DNA of 64,000 nucleotides from positions 310,001-374,000 of the forward strand of contig CAWFBJ010000017.1 in assembly GCA_963814055.1 (NCBI GenBank). The letters are read 5' to 3'. The notes under the pieces were generated by a model. The model saw only the letters and a list, made by a program, of their open reading frames with translations, was not told where the DNA came from and did not search any database. Positions 16,969 to 25,082 of the stretch are shown here, piece by piece. Made by a program: the position numbers and the translations under genes. The DNA comes from AWTP1-13 sp963814055 (lineage in GTDB: Bacteria; Pseudomonadota; Alphaproteobacteria; Rhizobiales; Hyphomicrobiaceae). Each line of letters begins with the position of its first letter. Positions within the stretch are counted from its first letter, which is position 1.

Positions 16969-17472
16969 GTGCTATCAGCCCCGAGCATAAAGCCGATACT
17001 GCGTAGCAGCCAGTTGGCCTTTCGCGCCGCGGTAGCCGCGACCGTATCGTATGGCTTGGCGAAAATGTTTGCTCTGGAGCACCCAATCTACGCTCTTATT
17101 TCCGCGATTATCGTAACGGACTTTTCGCCGGCAGAGACGACGAAGCTTGGACTGCAAAGGTTGGCTGCGACCGTCATCGGAGCTGCGTGCGGAATGGCAA
17201 TCTGGGCCGTGTTCAAACCAGTCGAGTGGGCTGTCGGCCTCGGCATTTTAGCGGCGATGGTAGTCTGTCACATTTTCAAAGTGAGCGCCGGAGCAAAGGT
17301 TGCGGGATACATCAGTGCGTTGGTGATGCTCAATTATGGGGAGAATCCGTGGTCTTTTGCATGGAACCGCCTGATCGAGACTGCTCTGGGGATCGGCGTT
17401 GCATGGCTCGTGAGCCTCGTACCGCGACTTATCCAGATCGAGGAGGCTACTGATCCCGACAAGTCCGCATAG
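16969..17472 (+). CDS. FUSC / aromatic-acid-exporter-like membrane protein
   Basis: A 167-residue polytopic protein from GTG 16969. At least four hydrophobic helices: AFRAAVAATVSYGLAKMF, IYALISAIIVTDF, AATVIGAACGMAIWAVF and AVGLGILAAMVVCHIF, followed by a last helix near TALGIGVAWLVSLV. The AAVAATVSYGLA..ISAIIV and RLAATVIGAACG patterns are those of the N-terminal half of FUSC/ArAE exporters. It lacks the long cytoplasmic domain, as do other short family members. Could export small aromatic compounds; substrate unknown. Confidence 0.75.
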   Translation: MLSAPSIKPILRSSQLAFRAAVAATVSYGLAKMFALEHPIYALISAIIVTDFSPAETTKLGLQRLAATVIGAACGMAIWAVFKPVEWAVGLGILAAMVVCHIFKVSAGAKVAGYISALVMLNYGENPWSFAWNRLIETALGIGVAWLVSLVPRLIQIEEATDPDKSA

Positions 17473-17533
17473 TACAGCTGGGGAGCTCGACTTCCTAACG
17501 TAGTGAGGGCCGGGTTACCCTCTTGTGGCGCGC

Positions 17534-17769
17534 CTATCGAACAATCGCGCTCCGGGCTTGAGCCATCGCGTAGCGTTTGAGCTGCGCCGGGTCGAGCTGT
17601 CCAGTTTTGCCAAGGTCGATGATGGCCTTCGCGATGGCTGTGTGGATACGATGTCGATTGGCGTCTGTTATCTCAGCATCCAGTGCAGCGACGACGTCGT
17701 CGAAGACGGCATAAAAATCGCCAGCGTCTTTGGGTCAAACGATTGTAAGCCAAGACCAGCACGTGGCAT
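17534..17769 (-). pseudogene. Frameshifted paralogue of the 78-residue protein at 20835-21071
   Basis: Starts MPRAGLGLQSFDPKTLAIF at ATG 17769, then shifts frame. Restoring one T in the run opposite 17713-17717 gives FYAVFDDVVAALDAEI, then TDANRHRIHTAIAKAIIDLG and QLDPAQLKRYAMAQARSAIV, ending at 17534. This aligns along its whole length with the intact protein at 20835-21071 (TDVNRHRIHTAIAKEIILLA). A GGGAAGG ribosome site is present. The missing base lies in a homopolymer, so error and mutation are equally possible. Confidence 0.7.
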
Positions 17770-17996
17770 CGGCGAACCTTCCCTATGGTCCCCGGGATAC
17801 AATATGCCAGTTGGTAAGCCCCGTCACCACCCGGCCTACGGGATGAGCGACATCACAGACTGTGACCTCAACGGCTCCAGGGCGTGTAATCGGCCATAGC
17901 GGCGCCTCTGGCACGGCTTTCCACAGCTGCAATCTGGTCAACTCGTCACGACGCGAATGGCACGCATGTCTTGGGCAACTGAAATCGGGGGTTTCA

Positions 17997-18194
17997 ATGT
18001 CCAACAGAGACCGACGCGTGCTGTTGCGCCAATGGCTGGGCGAGGTGAACGCCGAATGGCGAGCCTTGTACAAGCGGAAGGAAAAGACGTTCGAGACGCG
18101 CGGACGCATAGAGCAATTGAACGACCGGCGTTTGGAGTTGGTGATTGAGATAGTCCACCTCGACCGCGAGGATCGTAGCAGCCTCGTCGCTTAG
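17997..18194 (+). CDS. Small basic hypothetical protein
   Basis: A 65-residue, highly charged, probably all-helical protein: MSNRDRRVLLRQWLGEVNAE, WRALYKRKEKTFETRGRIEQ, then LNDRRLELVIEIVHLDRED. ATG at 17997 follows a GGGGG stretch. It is followed at once by a strong inverted repeat (18202-18246), likely its terminator. The regular heptad spacing suggests a coiled-coil dimer. Family not recognised. Confidence 0.55.
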   Translation: MSNRDRRVLLRQWLGEVNAEWRALYKRKEKTFETRGRIEQLNDRRLELVIEIVHLDREDRSSLVA

Positions 18195-18201
18195 GGGGTT
18201 C

Positions 18202-18246
18202 AAGCACGGGGGTCGCTCAGCGGGGTAGCAGCGCACCCCCGTGCTT
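18202..18246 (+). terminator. Strong inverted repeat after the small gene
   Basis: AAGCACGGGGGT (18202-18213) is perfectly complementary to ACCCCCGTGCTT (18235-18246) with a 21-base loop. There is no T tract after it, so it may be a rho-assisted stop or mRNA-stabilising hairpin. Confidence 0.5.
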
Positions 18247-18688
18247 ATGGAATTGCGCCTAAAGAGGGCGTTGGCGCGGCTCCATACCCCCGGCGAAAGG
18301 GGTCCCAACTCGTAACAAGGAAATGTGGAGTGCGCGAATCCACACTTGGCGGGAGCCCGAAGTGGCCCTCGGACTCCCCGACGCACCTGAAGATGCGCGC
18401 CAACGCCCCCGCTGGTATCCGTGGGGCGCCATCAACACGTCATAAAGCACAGAGGCGCCGGGCTCGCCTAGCGCCAAATGGCTATCAGTTGGTGGACCAT
18501 CTCAGCCGCAAAATGCAATGGACTGGCTCGACTTGTTTTTCAGCTGACAGGAAAAAACTGAACGGCATTTGGCGGCCACAGCGTCGTTGCAACCCTGCGG
18601 TCAACACTCCGAGCAGTGGCGCGAGCATGCGGAAGCTAAGTACCACACGCATCGCATTCGCAATGCATGCAGCAACAGAGAGAACCAC

Positions 18689-18895
18689 ATGCACGACAAT
18701 GACCAGTACGATAGGATCATCGACCAACATCAACTCAGAGCCATGGTGCTCTACCATCCGACGCACATCGCGCGTTTGGAGGCACTCGGCGAGTTTCCTC
18801 GACGCATCAAGCTCGGCCGATCTCGCGTGGGATGGTCATTGTTCGAAGTGTTGTTGTGGGTGGAAGCACGCAAAGCCGAGAGGGATGCGGAGTGA
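18689..18895 (+). CDS. AlpA-family regulator
   Basis: A 68-residue protein beginning MHDNDQYDRIIDQHQLRAMV. The core LYHPTHIARLEALGEFPRRI then KLGRSRVGWSLFEVLLWVEA matches the AlpA layout: an HTH with H-I-x-R-L in place of the usual S-T-x-x-R, then the wing G-x-F-P-(R/K)-x-I-K-L-G..VGW. AlpA proteins control excision or integrase expression in P4-like islands. It is the better of the two AlpA-like candidates in the element. Confidence 0.75.
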   Translation: MHDNDQYDRIIDQHQLRAMVLYHPTHIARLEALGEFPRRIKLGRSRVGWSLFEVLLWVEARKAERDAE

Positions 18896-19285
18896 AACAA
18901 TGCAGCTGACCGAGTTCAACGATACGTCGAGCGGTTCCGCGGCAAAGCCAACATCATCGTTGTCAAGCTAGGCTTCCGGGTTGGCCGCGAACTCATAAGA
19001 GGGCGATTGCATCGGTCTCCGGGCTAGGCTGCTGGGGCGGCCCGGCGATATCTAGTGACGTCAGAACAACCTCCGTTAGCAGACCTGCCGTCGGCCTCGC
19101 TCCGGCACCGGCGGGGGGCGGCGATAATGTGTAATAGGGCCGAAGTGTTGCGAAGCAGCAAGTCATGGCGCGGGGTATTGGGAGCGCCACCTCACAAGAA
19201 GGTATTAACCCTCGTTTCAGGCGCTGAGAGACCTGATATCGCCGGTTAGCCCATCTGATACTTTCAGTCCTGACTCTGCGGACGC
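18896..19285. other. Intergenic stretch before the PAS kinase
   Basis: About 390 bp without a supported gene. The PAS kinase downstream begins with the end of a PAS domain, so part of this stretch may be where the missing 5' portion was lost. I found no readable remnant. Confidence 0.35.
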
Positions 19286-20461
19286 ATGGGGCTTCGAAGT
19301 GCGGCGAGTCATTTGCCGCAAACATCGCTTGGAGAGAATGTGCAAAGGAAGTTGGCAACCGAGTTGGCCTACCCGACACCGCTGAAGGATGCGCCCGGCA
19401 ATGTCGTCGATGAGGTGAACATGCTCGTTGATCTCACCGACCGCTCGCAGGCAGAGCTGGAAGGGCAATTGCTGGCCTCCATCGTCGAGTCCTCTGACGA
19501 CGCCATCGTCAGCAAGGACCTAAATGGCGTGATTGCCAGCTGGAACCCCGGAGCCGAACGCCTTTTCGGGTACACAGCTGACGAGGTCGTCGGCAAATCT
19601 GTCGCCGTTTTGTTTCCAGGGGACCTCCAGCATGAGGAAACCCTAATTCTTGAGCGCGTACGACGTGGCGAGCAGATCGAACACTATGAAACTGTCCGGC
19701 GCCGCAAGGATGGAAGTCTGGTCGATATCTCGTTGACGGTGTCCCCTCTCAGGAATGCTGCAGGGAAGATCACCGGCGTGTCCAAGATCTCGCGGGACAT
19801 CAGCATGCGCAAGAAAGCGGATCACGCGTGTGCGCTCGCTATTCAGGACGAAGAGCGACGACGCATCGCCAATGAGCTGCACGACTCGACCGCACAGCAT
19901 TTGGCGGCAATCGGCCTCAACGTGATGAGGATAAGACTGGATGCCGCTGAAGGGACTAAGTCCCTCGCTGTCCTAGACGAAATCGAGGAATTACTACAGG
20001 AAGCCTCAAAGGAACTCCGCGCCTTCACCTATCTCCTGCACCCACCAGAGCTACAAAAGGAGGGATTGTCGGCAACGCTCGGACGATACATTGAGGGGTT
20101 CGGCAGGCGGACTGGGCTGAAGATCACGTTGAAATCAAGCGGCAGGGTCGACCAACTCTCGCTACAGCTTCAGCAAGCGCTGCTCCGCATTGTTCAGGAG
20201 GCATTGACCAACGTGTATCGCCACGCCTCCGCGAAGCGCGTCTCCGTCAATTTCAGATGTGTGGGCAACAGGCTGCGTTTGGTCATCAGCGATGACGGGA
20301 AGGGAACTGAGGAAACCTCGGGACACCAGAACGGAAAGCCATCCCGCCTGGGAATTGGCATCCCAGGGATGATGGCCCGGTTGCAGCAATTCGGTGGCAA
20401 AGTTGACATTCACTCTGGCCCTAACGGCACCTCCGTTCATGCAATAGTGCCGTTAGGTTGA
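19286..20461 (+). CDS. PAS sensor histidine kinase (NarX/DegS-type), probably 5'-truncated
   Basis: A 391-residue kinase. Residues 25-52 (ELAYPTPLKDAPGNVVDEVN then MLVDLTDRSQAE) look like the last strands of a PAS domain. A complete PAS follows (SIVESSDDAIVSKDLNGVIA, SWNPGAERLFGYTADEVVGK). The HisKA_3 box is DEERRRIANELHDSTAQHLA with the phospho-accepting His. The ATPase has the N-box VQEALTNVYRHASAKRV, D-box ISDDGKG and G-box LGIGIPGMMARLQQFGG. No cognate response regulator or transmembrane segment is present, so it is a soluble orphan. The start inside a PAS fold suggests the upstream domain was lost when the island was assembled. Confidence 0.85.
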   Translation: MGLRSAASHLPQTSLGENVQRKLATELAYPTPLKDAPGNVVDEVNMLVDLTDRSQAELEGQLLASIVESSDDAIVSKDLNGVIASWNPGAERLFGYTADEVVGKSVAVLFPGDLQHEETLILERVRRGEQIEHYETVRRRKDGSLVDISLTVSPLRNAAGKITGVSKISRDISMRKKADHACALAIQDEERRRIANELHDSTAQHLAAIGLNVMRIRLDAAEGTKSLAVLDEIEELLQEASKELRAFTYLLHPPELQKEGLSATLGRYIEGFGRRTGLKITLKSSGRVDQLSLQLQQALLRIVQEALTNVYRHASAKRVSVNFRCVGNRLRLVISDDGKGTEETSGHQNGKPSRLGIGIPGMMARLQQFGGKVDIHSGPNGTSVHAIVPLG

Positions 20462-20834
20462 CATACCGGTTCGCTTGCTCACTCCTGCACCAGCTACCCG
20501 ACGGCGAGTCCCTGGTCGGTCGTGACAGCTGTCATCAGGCTTGATGGACTTCGCCCGGTTGGCATCTGACCTTTGTTATGAGTTCACGCCCTAGTACCCT
20601 GGGCCGACGTCCTGGACGCAGCTGACCACCCAGGCCAAAAAGCGCGACAGGCGCCTCCACACGCCGTCGTGCTCGGTTCGACATGCGACAGCCATTGGCA
20701 CCTGACCACGGACCACGGCTCAGGAACCCGACGACCGTTGCACTAGAGCAATGGAACGGCTCGATGCCGCTGCGCCGGTCTACGCAAATGGGGCGTGGAG
20801 ATCGTGAACGCGCACCCATCAACGCGCTCACGGC
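20462..20834. other. Intergenic stretch
   Basis: About 370 bp between convergent genes. No frame with protein-like composition and no clear terminator were seen. Confidence 0.35.
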
Positions 20835-21071
20835 TTACCGAAAAATCGCGCTCCGGCCACAAGACGTCGCGTAGTGTTTGAGCTGATTGGGGTCGACCTG
20901 CCCAGCCGCGGCTAGGAGGATGATTTCCTTTGCGATGGCCGTGTGGATACGATGGCGATTGACGTCTGTTAACTCGGCCTTCAACTCAGCGACGGCGTGG
21001 TCAAACACCCCGTAAAGAAGCGACAGCGTCTGCTTGTCGAACGACTGTAGGCCCAGCTCGGGAGATTGCAT
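20835..21071 (-). CDS. Small conserved hypothetical protein (intact paralogue)
   Basis: A 78-residue protein from ATG 21071, preceded by GGAAGGAAGG. Sequence: MQSPELGLQSFDKQTLSLLY, GVFDHAVAELKAELTDVNRH, RIHTAIAKEIILLAAAGQVD, then PNQLKHYATSCGRSAIF. All-helical prediction. The core (FD..V..L.AE.TD.NRHRIHTAIAK.I..L...GQ.DP.QLK.YA) is shared with the frameshifted copy at 17534-17769, showing a gene family present twice in the element. I recall similar small proteins in Bradyrhizobium-like genomes, unnamed. Confidence 0.7.
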   Translation of the reverse strand: MQSPELGLQSFDKQTLSLLYGVFDHAVAELKAELTDVNRHRIHTAIAKEIILLAAAGQVDPNQLKHYATSCGRSAIFR

Positions 21072-21646
21072 GGCGCCTTCCTTCCCTGAAGTTCCGGTAC
21101 ACGATATGCCAGCAGGAAGGTGCTGTGCGCGCGAACTTTGAGCGGTTTCGTACGCTCGGAAGGCTGACAATTCTAGACCAGTGGGAGGGTGAGAGTGACT
21201 GGCGGCATGGGCCGGTGCTCATCTCGCCACCTGCCGCAGCCATCACCGAGACTGGTCCAGTACCTATGCCGCCGCCCGATGCCGTGAAGCCGAAGTCGGT
21301 CGCGAAAAAGCGTCCGCGACTATTTCTGGTGACGGACAAAGCCCACTGCTTCGCGCCCTTACCAGCTCGGGCACTCATCCCGTCGGGGTAGCCTTGCCGG
21401 GGCTTTCGCCCTTTGCCTCTCAGGTCCCTCCGGTGCAATGGTTGCGGCGAACGAGGCCGCTATGTCGACTCTCCAATGCATCTGCCCTACGCCCGGGAGG
21501 GGAGTGCGGGTCAATAGAGGTCGAAAAGCCCAATCCTGTCAGAGAGTTGGCTGAGCCCACTTGCGGCGAGAATGTGGCGTCCACGTAACTCATTGAGCGC
21601 GGCCCCTTTTTTTTGTGCGAGTCACGCGAGTTCGATTTCCACTGGT

Positions 21647-22056
21647 TCAGCGCGCGACGTAAGTCCGGCCAGCGCAGAGCTTGTTGAAGATGCCAGCAAA
21701 GCCCGGCGTGGTGTCCTGCATCTGCACCGAAGTGTAGCCAGCACCTACGACGAAGAACTTGGGCCCCGTGAAGCCGCCAAAGCCGTTCTCGCATTGACTG
21801 AGCCGCAGATGACCATGGGCCCCTTCTTGCTTTCGTAGGCCCACACGTCGCCGAACTGGGCAGAGCCAGGGTCGCGGAGAGCCTGGAGCACAGCTGCCCG
21901 GCCCATGTGCTTCGCGGTGTACTCCACGTTGCTGGCAGGAATGACTATTTGGGATGGTAGGCGGCCAGCACTAGCCGGTTTGCCCCGCTCGTCTGCCCAT
22001 CTATTGCCAACAGCGCTGCAGTAGAGAAAAGACCTCCAACTAAACCAAGGAGTTGT
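21647..22056 (-). pseudogene. Degenerate exported small-protein gene at the right end of the element
   Basis: Three frames together resemble one rhizobial small-protein type. A hydrophobic head LGLVGGLFSTAALLAIDGQT comes first. A second frame gives LQALRDPGSAQFGDVWAYES and KKGPMVICGSVNA. A third gives ENGFGGFTGPKFFVVGAG and ends FAGIFNKLCAGRTYVAR at 21647. Frame changes fall near 21950 and near 21795, the latter fixed by one added base. The L-x-D-P-x-S-A-Q-F-G-(D/E)-V..CG-x-V-N-A-x-N-x-F-G-G-(F/Y)-T-G pattern is the recognisable core. It abuts the right direct repeat. Confidence 0.5.
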
Positions 22057-22073
22057 TCGACCCCATCCACATC

Positions 22074-22258
22074 CGCAATGAGAAGATCAACTACAAGGTG
22101 CGGGAGCACTCCTTGTCCAAGACGCCGGTGATGCTGGTGGTCGGCAAGCGCGAGGCGGAAGAACGCACGGTGTCGGTGCGGCGCCTCGGCAGTCAGGAGC
22201 AGCAGGTGATGGCGCTTACCGAGGCGATTGCGACGCTTGCAGAGGAGGCCCTGCCGCC
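22074..22258 (+). repeat. Right 185-bp direct repeat (attR side) with displaced thrS tail
   Basis: Identical to 6380-6564. It continues past 22258 as GGATCTCAAGCGG, encoding DLKR and then AEKHKRSAV to a TGA at 22301. This is presumably the original chromosomal 3' end of thrS, now cut off from the gene body. The upstream flank CACATC encodes HI where thrS has DL, so resemblance to thrS weakens abruptly at the left edge. Confidence 0.9.
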
Positions 22259-22529
22259 GGATCTCAAGCGGGCCGAAAAGCACAAGCGCTCGGCTGTCTG
22301 ATATCGAAAGGTGCGCATTTTTTGTGCGTTCGGCTGACGTTCCGGTGCAAACCGGTCACGCTGAAGCGAGACCTTCAGTGTAGCTATGAACGCCTATCAT
22401 TCTGATAGTGAAATGTTTTTTACAACATGACGCAGGCCCTGCGTCGGACGGCCGCGTAGCGCTTGGCCGCTCATTAGCGTTCGTGGCCCAACGGGTGCGA
22501 TGCAGGGACAACTTTTCATATGAGCAGCC

Positions 22530-23498
22530 ATGCGTATCACTAAGGTGGCGTTGGCGTTTTTCTCGATCGGATTTCTGGCGGGGAGTTTCGAAAGAGCAGC
22601 CGGCCTGGGGCATTCTGAAGTCTCGCGCGCTGCGCAGGAGCGCCTCGTCGGTGCAGCGGTGGCGCAGGGCACGCTAACGGTGATGGCATCGGCCGGATCC
22701 TTCGGCGGGCTGCCTCAGGAATTATTTGCCCGCTCTCCCCTTGCCTCCGACGATCGTCCGCCGTCCGTGTCTGCCGGCCTCTCCGAGGCCATGCTCGACG
22801 AGAGCTGGGCGAGCATGGTGCAGCCGATGGCCTATGCGCCCGAGATACCTTCTGAGCTGATTGCCCGGCCCGCCGTCGGCCCGAGAGCAAGTTCGCGCTT
22901 CGGCGCAAAGAAGGCGTTGACCCTACCCGATCGGCTGGCAATGACGAGGATGCCGCCACCCATGTCGCTTCAGCAGGCGATGTCTTTCGATTTTGGTAAG
23001 GGGACCACCGAACGCGACAGCGGCAGCGTCAACGGGCCGGAATTTATCATGCCATTCGAGCGGGGAAGGGTGACCAGCCTTTTCCATCAGGGCCGGTACC
23101 ACCCAGCGATTGACCTGGCCGGCCCGCTTGGCACGCGGGTGCAGGCAACCACGCGCCGGCAAAGGGTGACGTTCACGGGCTGGCGGAACGGATACGGCAA
23201 TACGGTGGTCACGCGCGACGATCTCGGCAGGACGCACCTGTATGGCCATCTGCTGCGGGTTGCCACAAAGGTCGGAGTCATGCTGGATCAGGGCCAGATG
23301 CTGGGCGCTCTGGGAAGCACGGGCCACTCCACCGGACCGCACGTGCACTACGAATTGAAGTCCAAAGCGGGCGGACATATCGACCCCGTCACGTTGCTGT
23401 TTGGCCGGCGCGTGGGCAGGGGGTTTGCGTGGAACGGCGCGCGCTCGGTGGGGACGCGGGTAGCGTCGCGGTCTGACGGTCAGCCGCGCCCACGGTAA
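22530..23498 (+). CDS. M23-family metallopeptidase (LytM domain)
   Basis: A 322-residue protein with an N-terminal signal or anchor (MRITKVALAFFSIGFLAGSF), a long variable region, and a C-terminal LytM domain starting at EFIMPFERGRVTSLFHQGRY. Zinc and catalytic residues are visible as HPAIDLAGPLGTRVQA, THLYGHL and STGHSTGPHVHYEL (HxH). It should cleave peptidoglycan peptide bonds in the periplasm, or act as a regulator of amidases. It was presumably next to thrS before the element inserted. It ends convergently with queF, overlapping by 19 bp. Confidence 0.9.
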   Translation: MRITKVALAFFSIGFLAGSFERAAGLGHSEVSRAAQERLVGAAVAQGTLTVMASAGSFGGLPQELFARSPLASDDRPPSVSAGLSEAMLDESWASMVQPMAYAPEIPSELIARPAVGPRASSRFGAKKALTLPDRLAMTRMPPPMSLQQAMSFDFGKGTTERDSGSVNGPEFIMPFERGRVTSLFHQGRYHPAIDLAGPLGTRVQATTRRQRVTFTGWRNGYGNTVVTRDDLGRTHLYGHLLRVATKVGVMLDQGQMLGALGSTGHSTGPHVHYELKSKAGGHIDPVTLLFGRRVGRGFAWNGARSVGTRVASRSDGQPRPR

Positions 23499-23944
23499 GG
23501 GGCAACGCCCTGGTCGGGCAGCCACACGCCCTTCGGTAGCGTGCCTGTCTGCCAGAACACGTCGATCGGCATGCCGCCGCGCGGATACCAGTAGCCGCCG
23601 ATGCGCAGGTAGTGCGGCTCCAGCAGGGCGGCGATGCGCTTGCCGATCGCAACCGTGCAGTCCTCGTGGAACGCGCCGTGGTTGCGGAACGAAGACAGGT
23701 AGAGTTTCAGTGATTTGGATTCGACCAGCCACTGGTTCGGCACGTAGTCGATGACGAGATGCGCGAAATCCGGCTGACCGGTTACGGGGCACAGCGCGGT
23801 GAACTCCGGTGCCGTAAAGCGGGCCACATAGTGCGTGTCGGAGTGCGGGTTGGCGACACGTTCGAGCACAGCCTTCTCCGGGCTCTCCGGGATGCGCGAC
23901 GAGCCGCCGAGCGCCGTGATTTGTGGTGGTGCTTTGCGGCCCAT
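23480..23944 (-). CDS. queF: NADPH-dependent 7-cyano-7-deazaguanine reductase
   Basis: QueF reduces preQ0 to preQ1 in queuosine biosynthesis. 154 residues, the unimodular (YkvM-like) type. Visible features: the nucleophile Cys in EFTALCPVTGQPDFAHL, the substrate and NADPH motif ESKSLKLYLSSFRNHGAFHE, and GGYWYPRGGMPIDVFWQTG. It sits just downstream of queD on the same strand (11-bp gap), in a cluster with queE, yhhQ and queC. Complete, with no odd residues seen. Confidence 0.95.
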   Translation of the reverse strand: MGRKAPPQITALGGSSRIPESPEKAVLERVANPHSDTHYVARFTAPEFTALCPVTGQPDFAHLVIDYVPNQWLVESKSLKLYLSSFRNHGAFHEDCTVAIGKRIAALLEPHYLRIGGYWYPRGGMPIDVFWQTGTLPKGVWLPDQGVAPYRGRG

Positions 23945-23955
23945 GGGATCGCGTC

Positions 23956-24339
23956 CTACTCGGCCGCTGCGAGAACGGATGGTTCAGGACCGCGATAAAT
24001 GCAACCCTCCTGGCAGCTGTCGCGGGCGACCTCGATCTCGGCCAACCCGAGCACGCGGTTCTGCAGGCGGTTCCACAGCCACACGGCGATGCGCTCGAGC
24101 GTTGGGTTGGCGAGACCTTCGACGGTATTGAGCAGGTGGTGGTCGAGCGTCTCGCGCGCCTCGGCGATGGCACTCGTCAGTTCGTCGAAATGGAAGACGT
24201 AGCCCGTGTGGGGATCGACGCGGCCATCGATGGTGACGCGGGCACGAAACGAGTGGCCGTGAATGCGGCTGTTTGCCGAGACAGATTCGCCCGGCAGGTA
24301 ATGAGCCGCTTCGAAACGGAAGTCCTTATAGATGCGCAT
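23956..24339 (-). CDS. queD: 6-carboxy-tetrahydropterin synthase QueD, with variant active-site positions
   Basis: QueD converts dihydroneopterin triphosphate to 6-carboxytetrahydropterin for preQ0 synthesis. 127 residues, normal length. The zinc histidines are in RFEAAHYLPG and NSRIHGHSFRA; LDHHLLN and GCIYRG are conserved. At the position four residues before HGH, where E. coli QueD (from memory) has its catalytic Cys, this protein has Asn23, and the usual Glu before the C-terminal Cys motif is Asp (VARDSC). Either an alphaproteobacterial variant or an altered pterin enzyme. Lies between queF and queE on the same strand. Confidence 0.88.
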   Translation of the reverse strand: MRIYKDFRFEAAHYLPGESVSANSRIHGHSFRARVTIDGRVDPHTGYVFHFDELTSAIAEARETLDHHLLNTVEGLANPTLERIAVWLWNRLQNRVLGLAEIEVARDSCQEGCIYRGPEPSVLAAAE

Positions 24340-24395
24340 GGCCGCTGCTTAGGCCATTTCGCGTGGGAAATCCAGATGTTGGCTTGTCGCTGGCA

Positions 24396-25022
24396 TCAGG
24401 GAATGCCGATCAGCTTGTGCGATTGCAGTGAGAGGCGCCAGCGCGGGTGCGCTTTGCAGTAGGCGACGGCAAGAGCGGTGTTGGGGTCGCGCTCTGGGCC
24501 GTCCATGGGTTGCAAGAAGCGGTGGGCGAAGGAGAGGCCGTCCAGGGCCTCCGGTGGCAGTTCCGGTTGGGGGTAAACCAGTTTCAGTTCGTGGCCGGTG
24601 CGCTGCTTCAACTCCGTGCCGGCTTTGGGACTGACGCAGATCCAGTCGATGGCCGGTGGAACGGGCAGGGTGCCATTGGTCTCGATGGCGATTTCGAATC
24701 CTTGTCCGTGCAGGGCATCGATCAAGGCGTCGTCCACCTGCAGCATCGGTTCGCCGCCCGTCAGCACGATGAGGCTTGCACCTGCAGCGCCTGTTATGGC
24801 GCGGCAAGCGCTGGCGAGATTGTCGGCGGTGGCAAAGCGGCCGCCTCCGGGCCCGTCGATGCCGACGAAGTCGGTGTCGCAGAACATGCAATGGGCGGTG
24901 CCGCGATCCTGTTCCCGGCCCGACCAGAGATTGCAGCCGGCGAAGCGGCAGAAGACTGCGGCGCGGCCCGCGTTCGCGCCTTCGCCCTGCAGTGTGTAGA
25001 AGATCTCTTTGACGCTATACAT
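24396..25022 (-). CDS. queE: 7-carboxy-7-deazaguanine synthase (radical SAM)
   Basis: QueE is the radical-SAM enzyme forming the deazaguanine ring of CDG from 6-carboxytetrahydropterin. 208 residues from ATG 25022 (MYSVKEIFYTLQGEGANAGR). The cluster motif is extended, C-x13-C-x2-C: FAGCNLWSGREQDRG then TAHCMFCDTDF, as in proteobacterial QueE. Other conserved stretches: IVLTGGEPMLQVD, EIAIETNGTLP, DWICVSPKAG. It is first in the minus-strand queE-queD-queF order and divergent from yhhQ, with only 60 bp between starts. Confidence 0.95.
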   Translation of the reverse strand: MYSVKEIFYTLQGEGANAGRAAVFCRFAGCNLWSGREQDRGTAHCMFCDTDFVGIDGPGGGRFATADNLASACRAITGAAGASLIVLTGGEPMLQVDDALIDALHGQGFEIAIETNGTLPVPPAIDWICVSPKAGTELKQRTGHELKLVYPQPELPPEALDGLSFAHRFLQPMDGPERDPNTALAVAYCKAHPRWRLSLQSHKLIGIP

Positions 25023-25082
25023 GGGGTCATGGGTAGGTTGGGGTGCGTCGTTGTCAAGCGGCGCTGGGACGGGGGCTCGCAA

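Larger units (their letters stand above)
6380..22258. mobile_element. 15.7-kb integrative element in the 3' end of thrS
   Basis: Defined by a perfect 185-bp direct repeat of the thrS 3' region (6380-6564 and 22074-22258), a tyrosine recombinase gene starting within 60 bp of thrS, phage-type genes inside (terminase small subunit remnant, N6-adenine methyltransferase remnant, two AlpA-like proteins), and many short orphan genes with mixed strand use. The repeat-to-repeat offset is 15,694 bp. No conjugation genes, structural phage genes or replication initiator were recognised, so it is probably a defective prophage or satellite-type island no longer mobile by itself. Internal frameshifts and truncated kinase genes also point to decay. 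Confidence 0.85.

Noticed and set aside
21125..21391. 88-codon plus frame in the element
   Set aside because: GTG start divergent from a real gene, but the composition and C-terminus look random; not supportable.
21598..21640. T-run followed by GTTCGATTTCC resembling a tRNA T-arm
   Set aside because: No acceptor stem or anticodon arm could be folded around it.
23087..24173. Minus-strand extension through queF and queD (long mixed frame)
   Set aside because: Out of frame with both genes; an antisense or shifted artefact.
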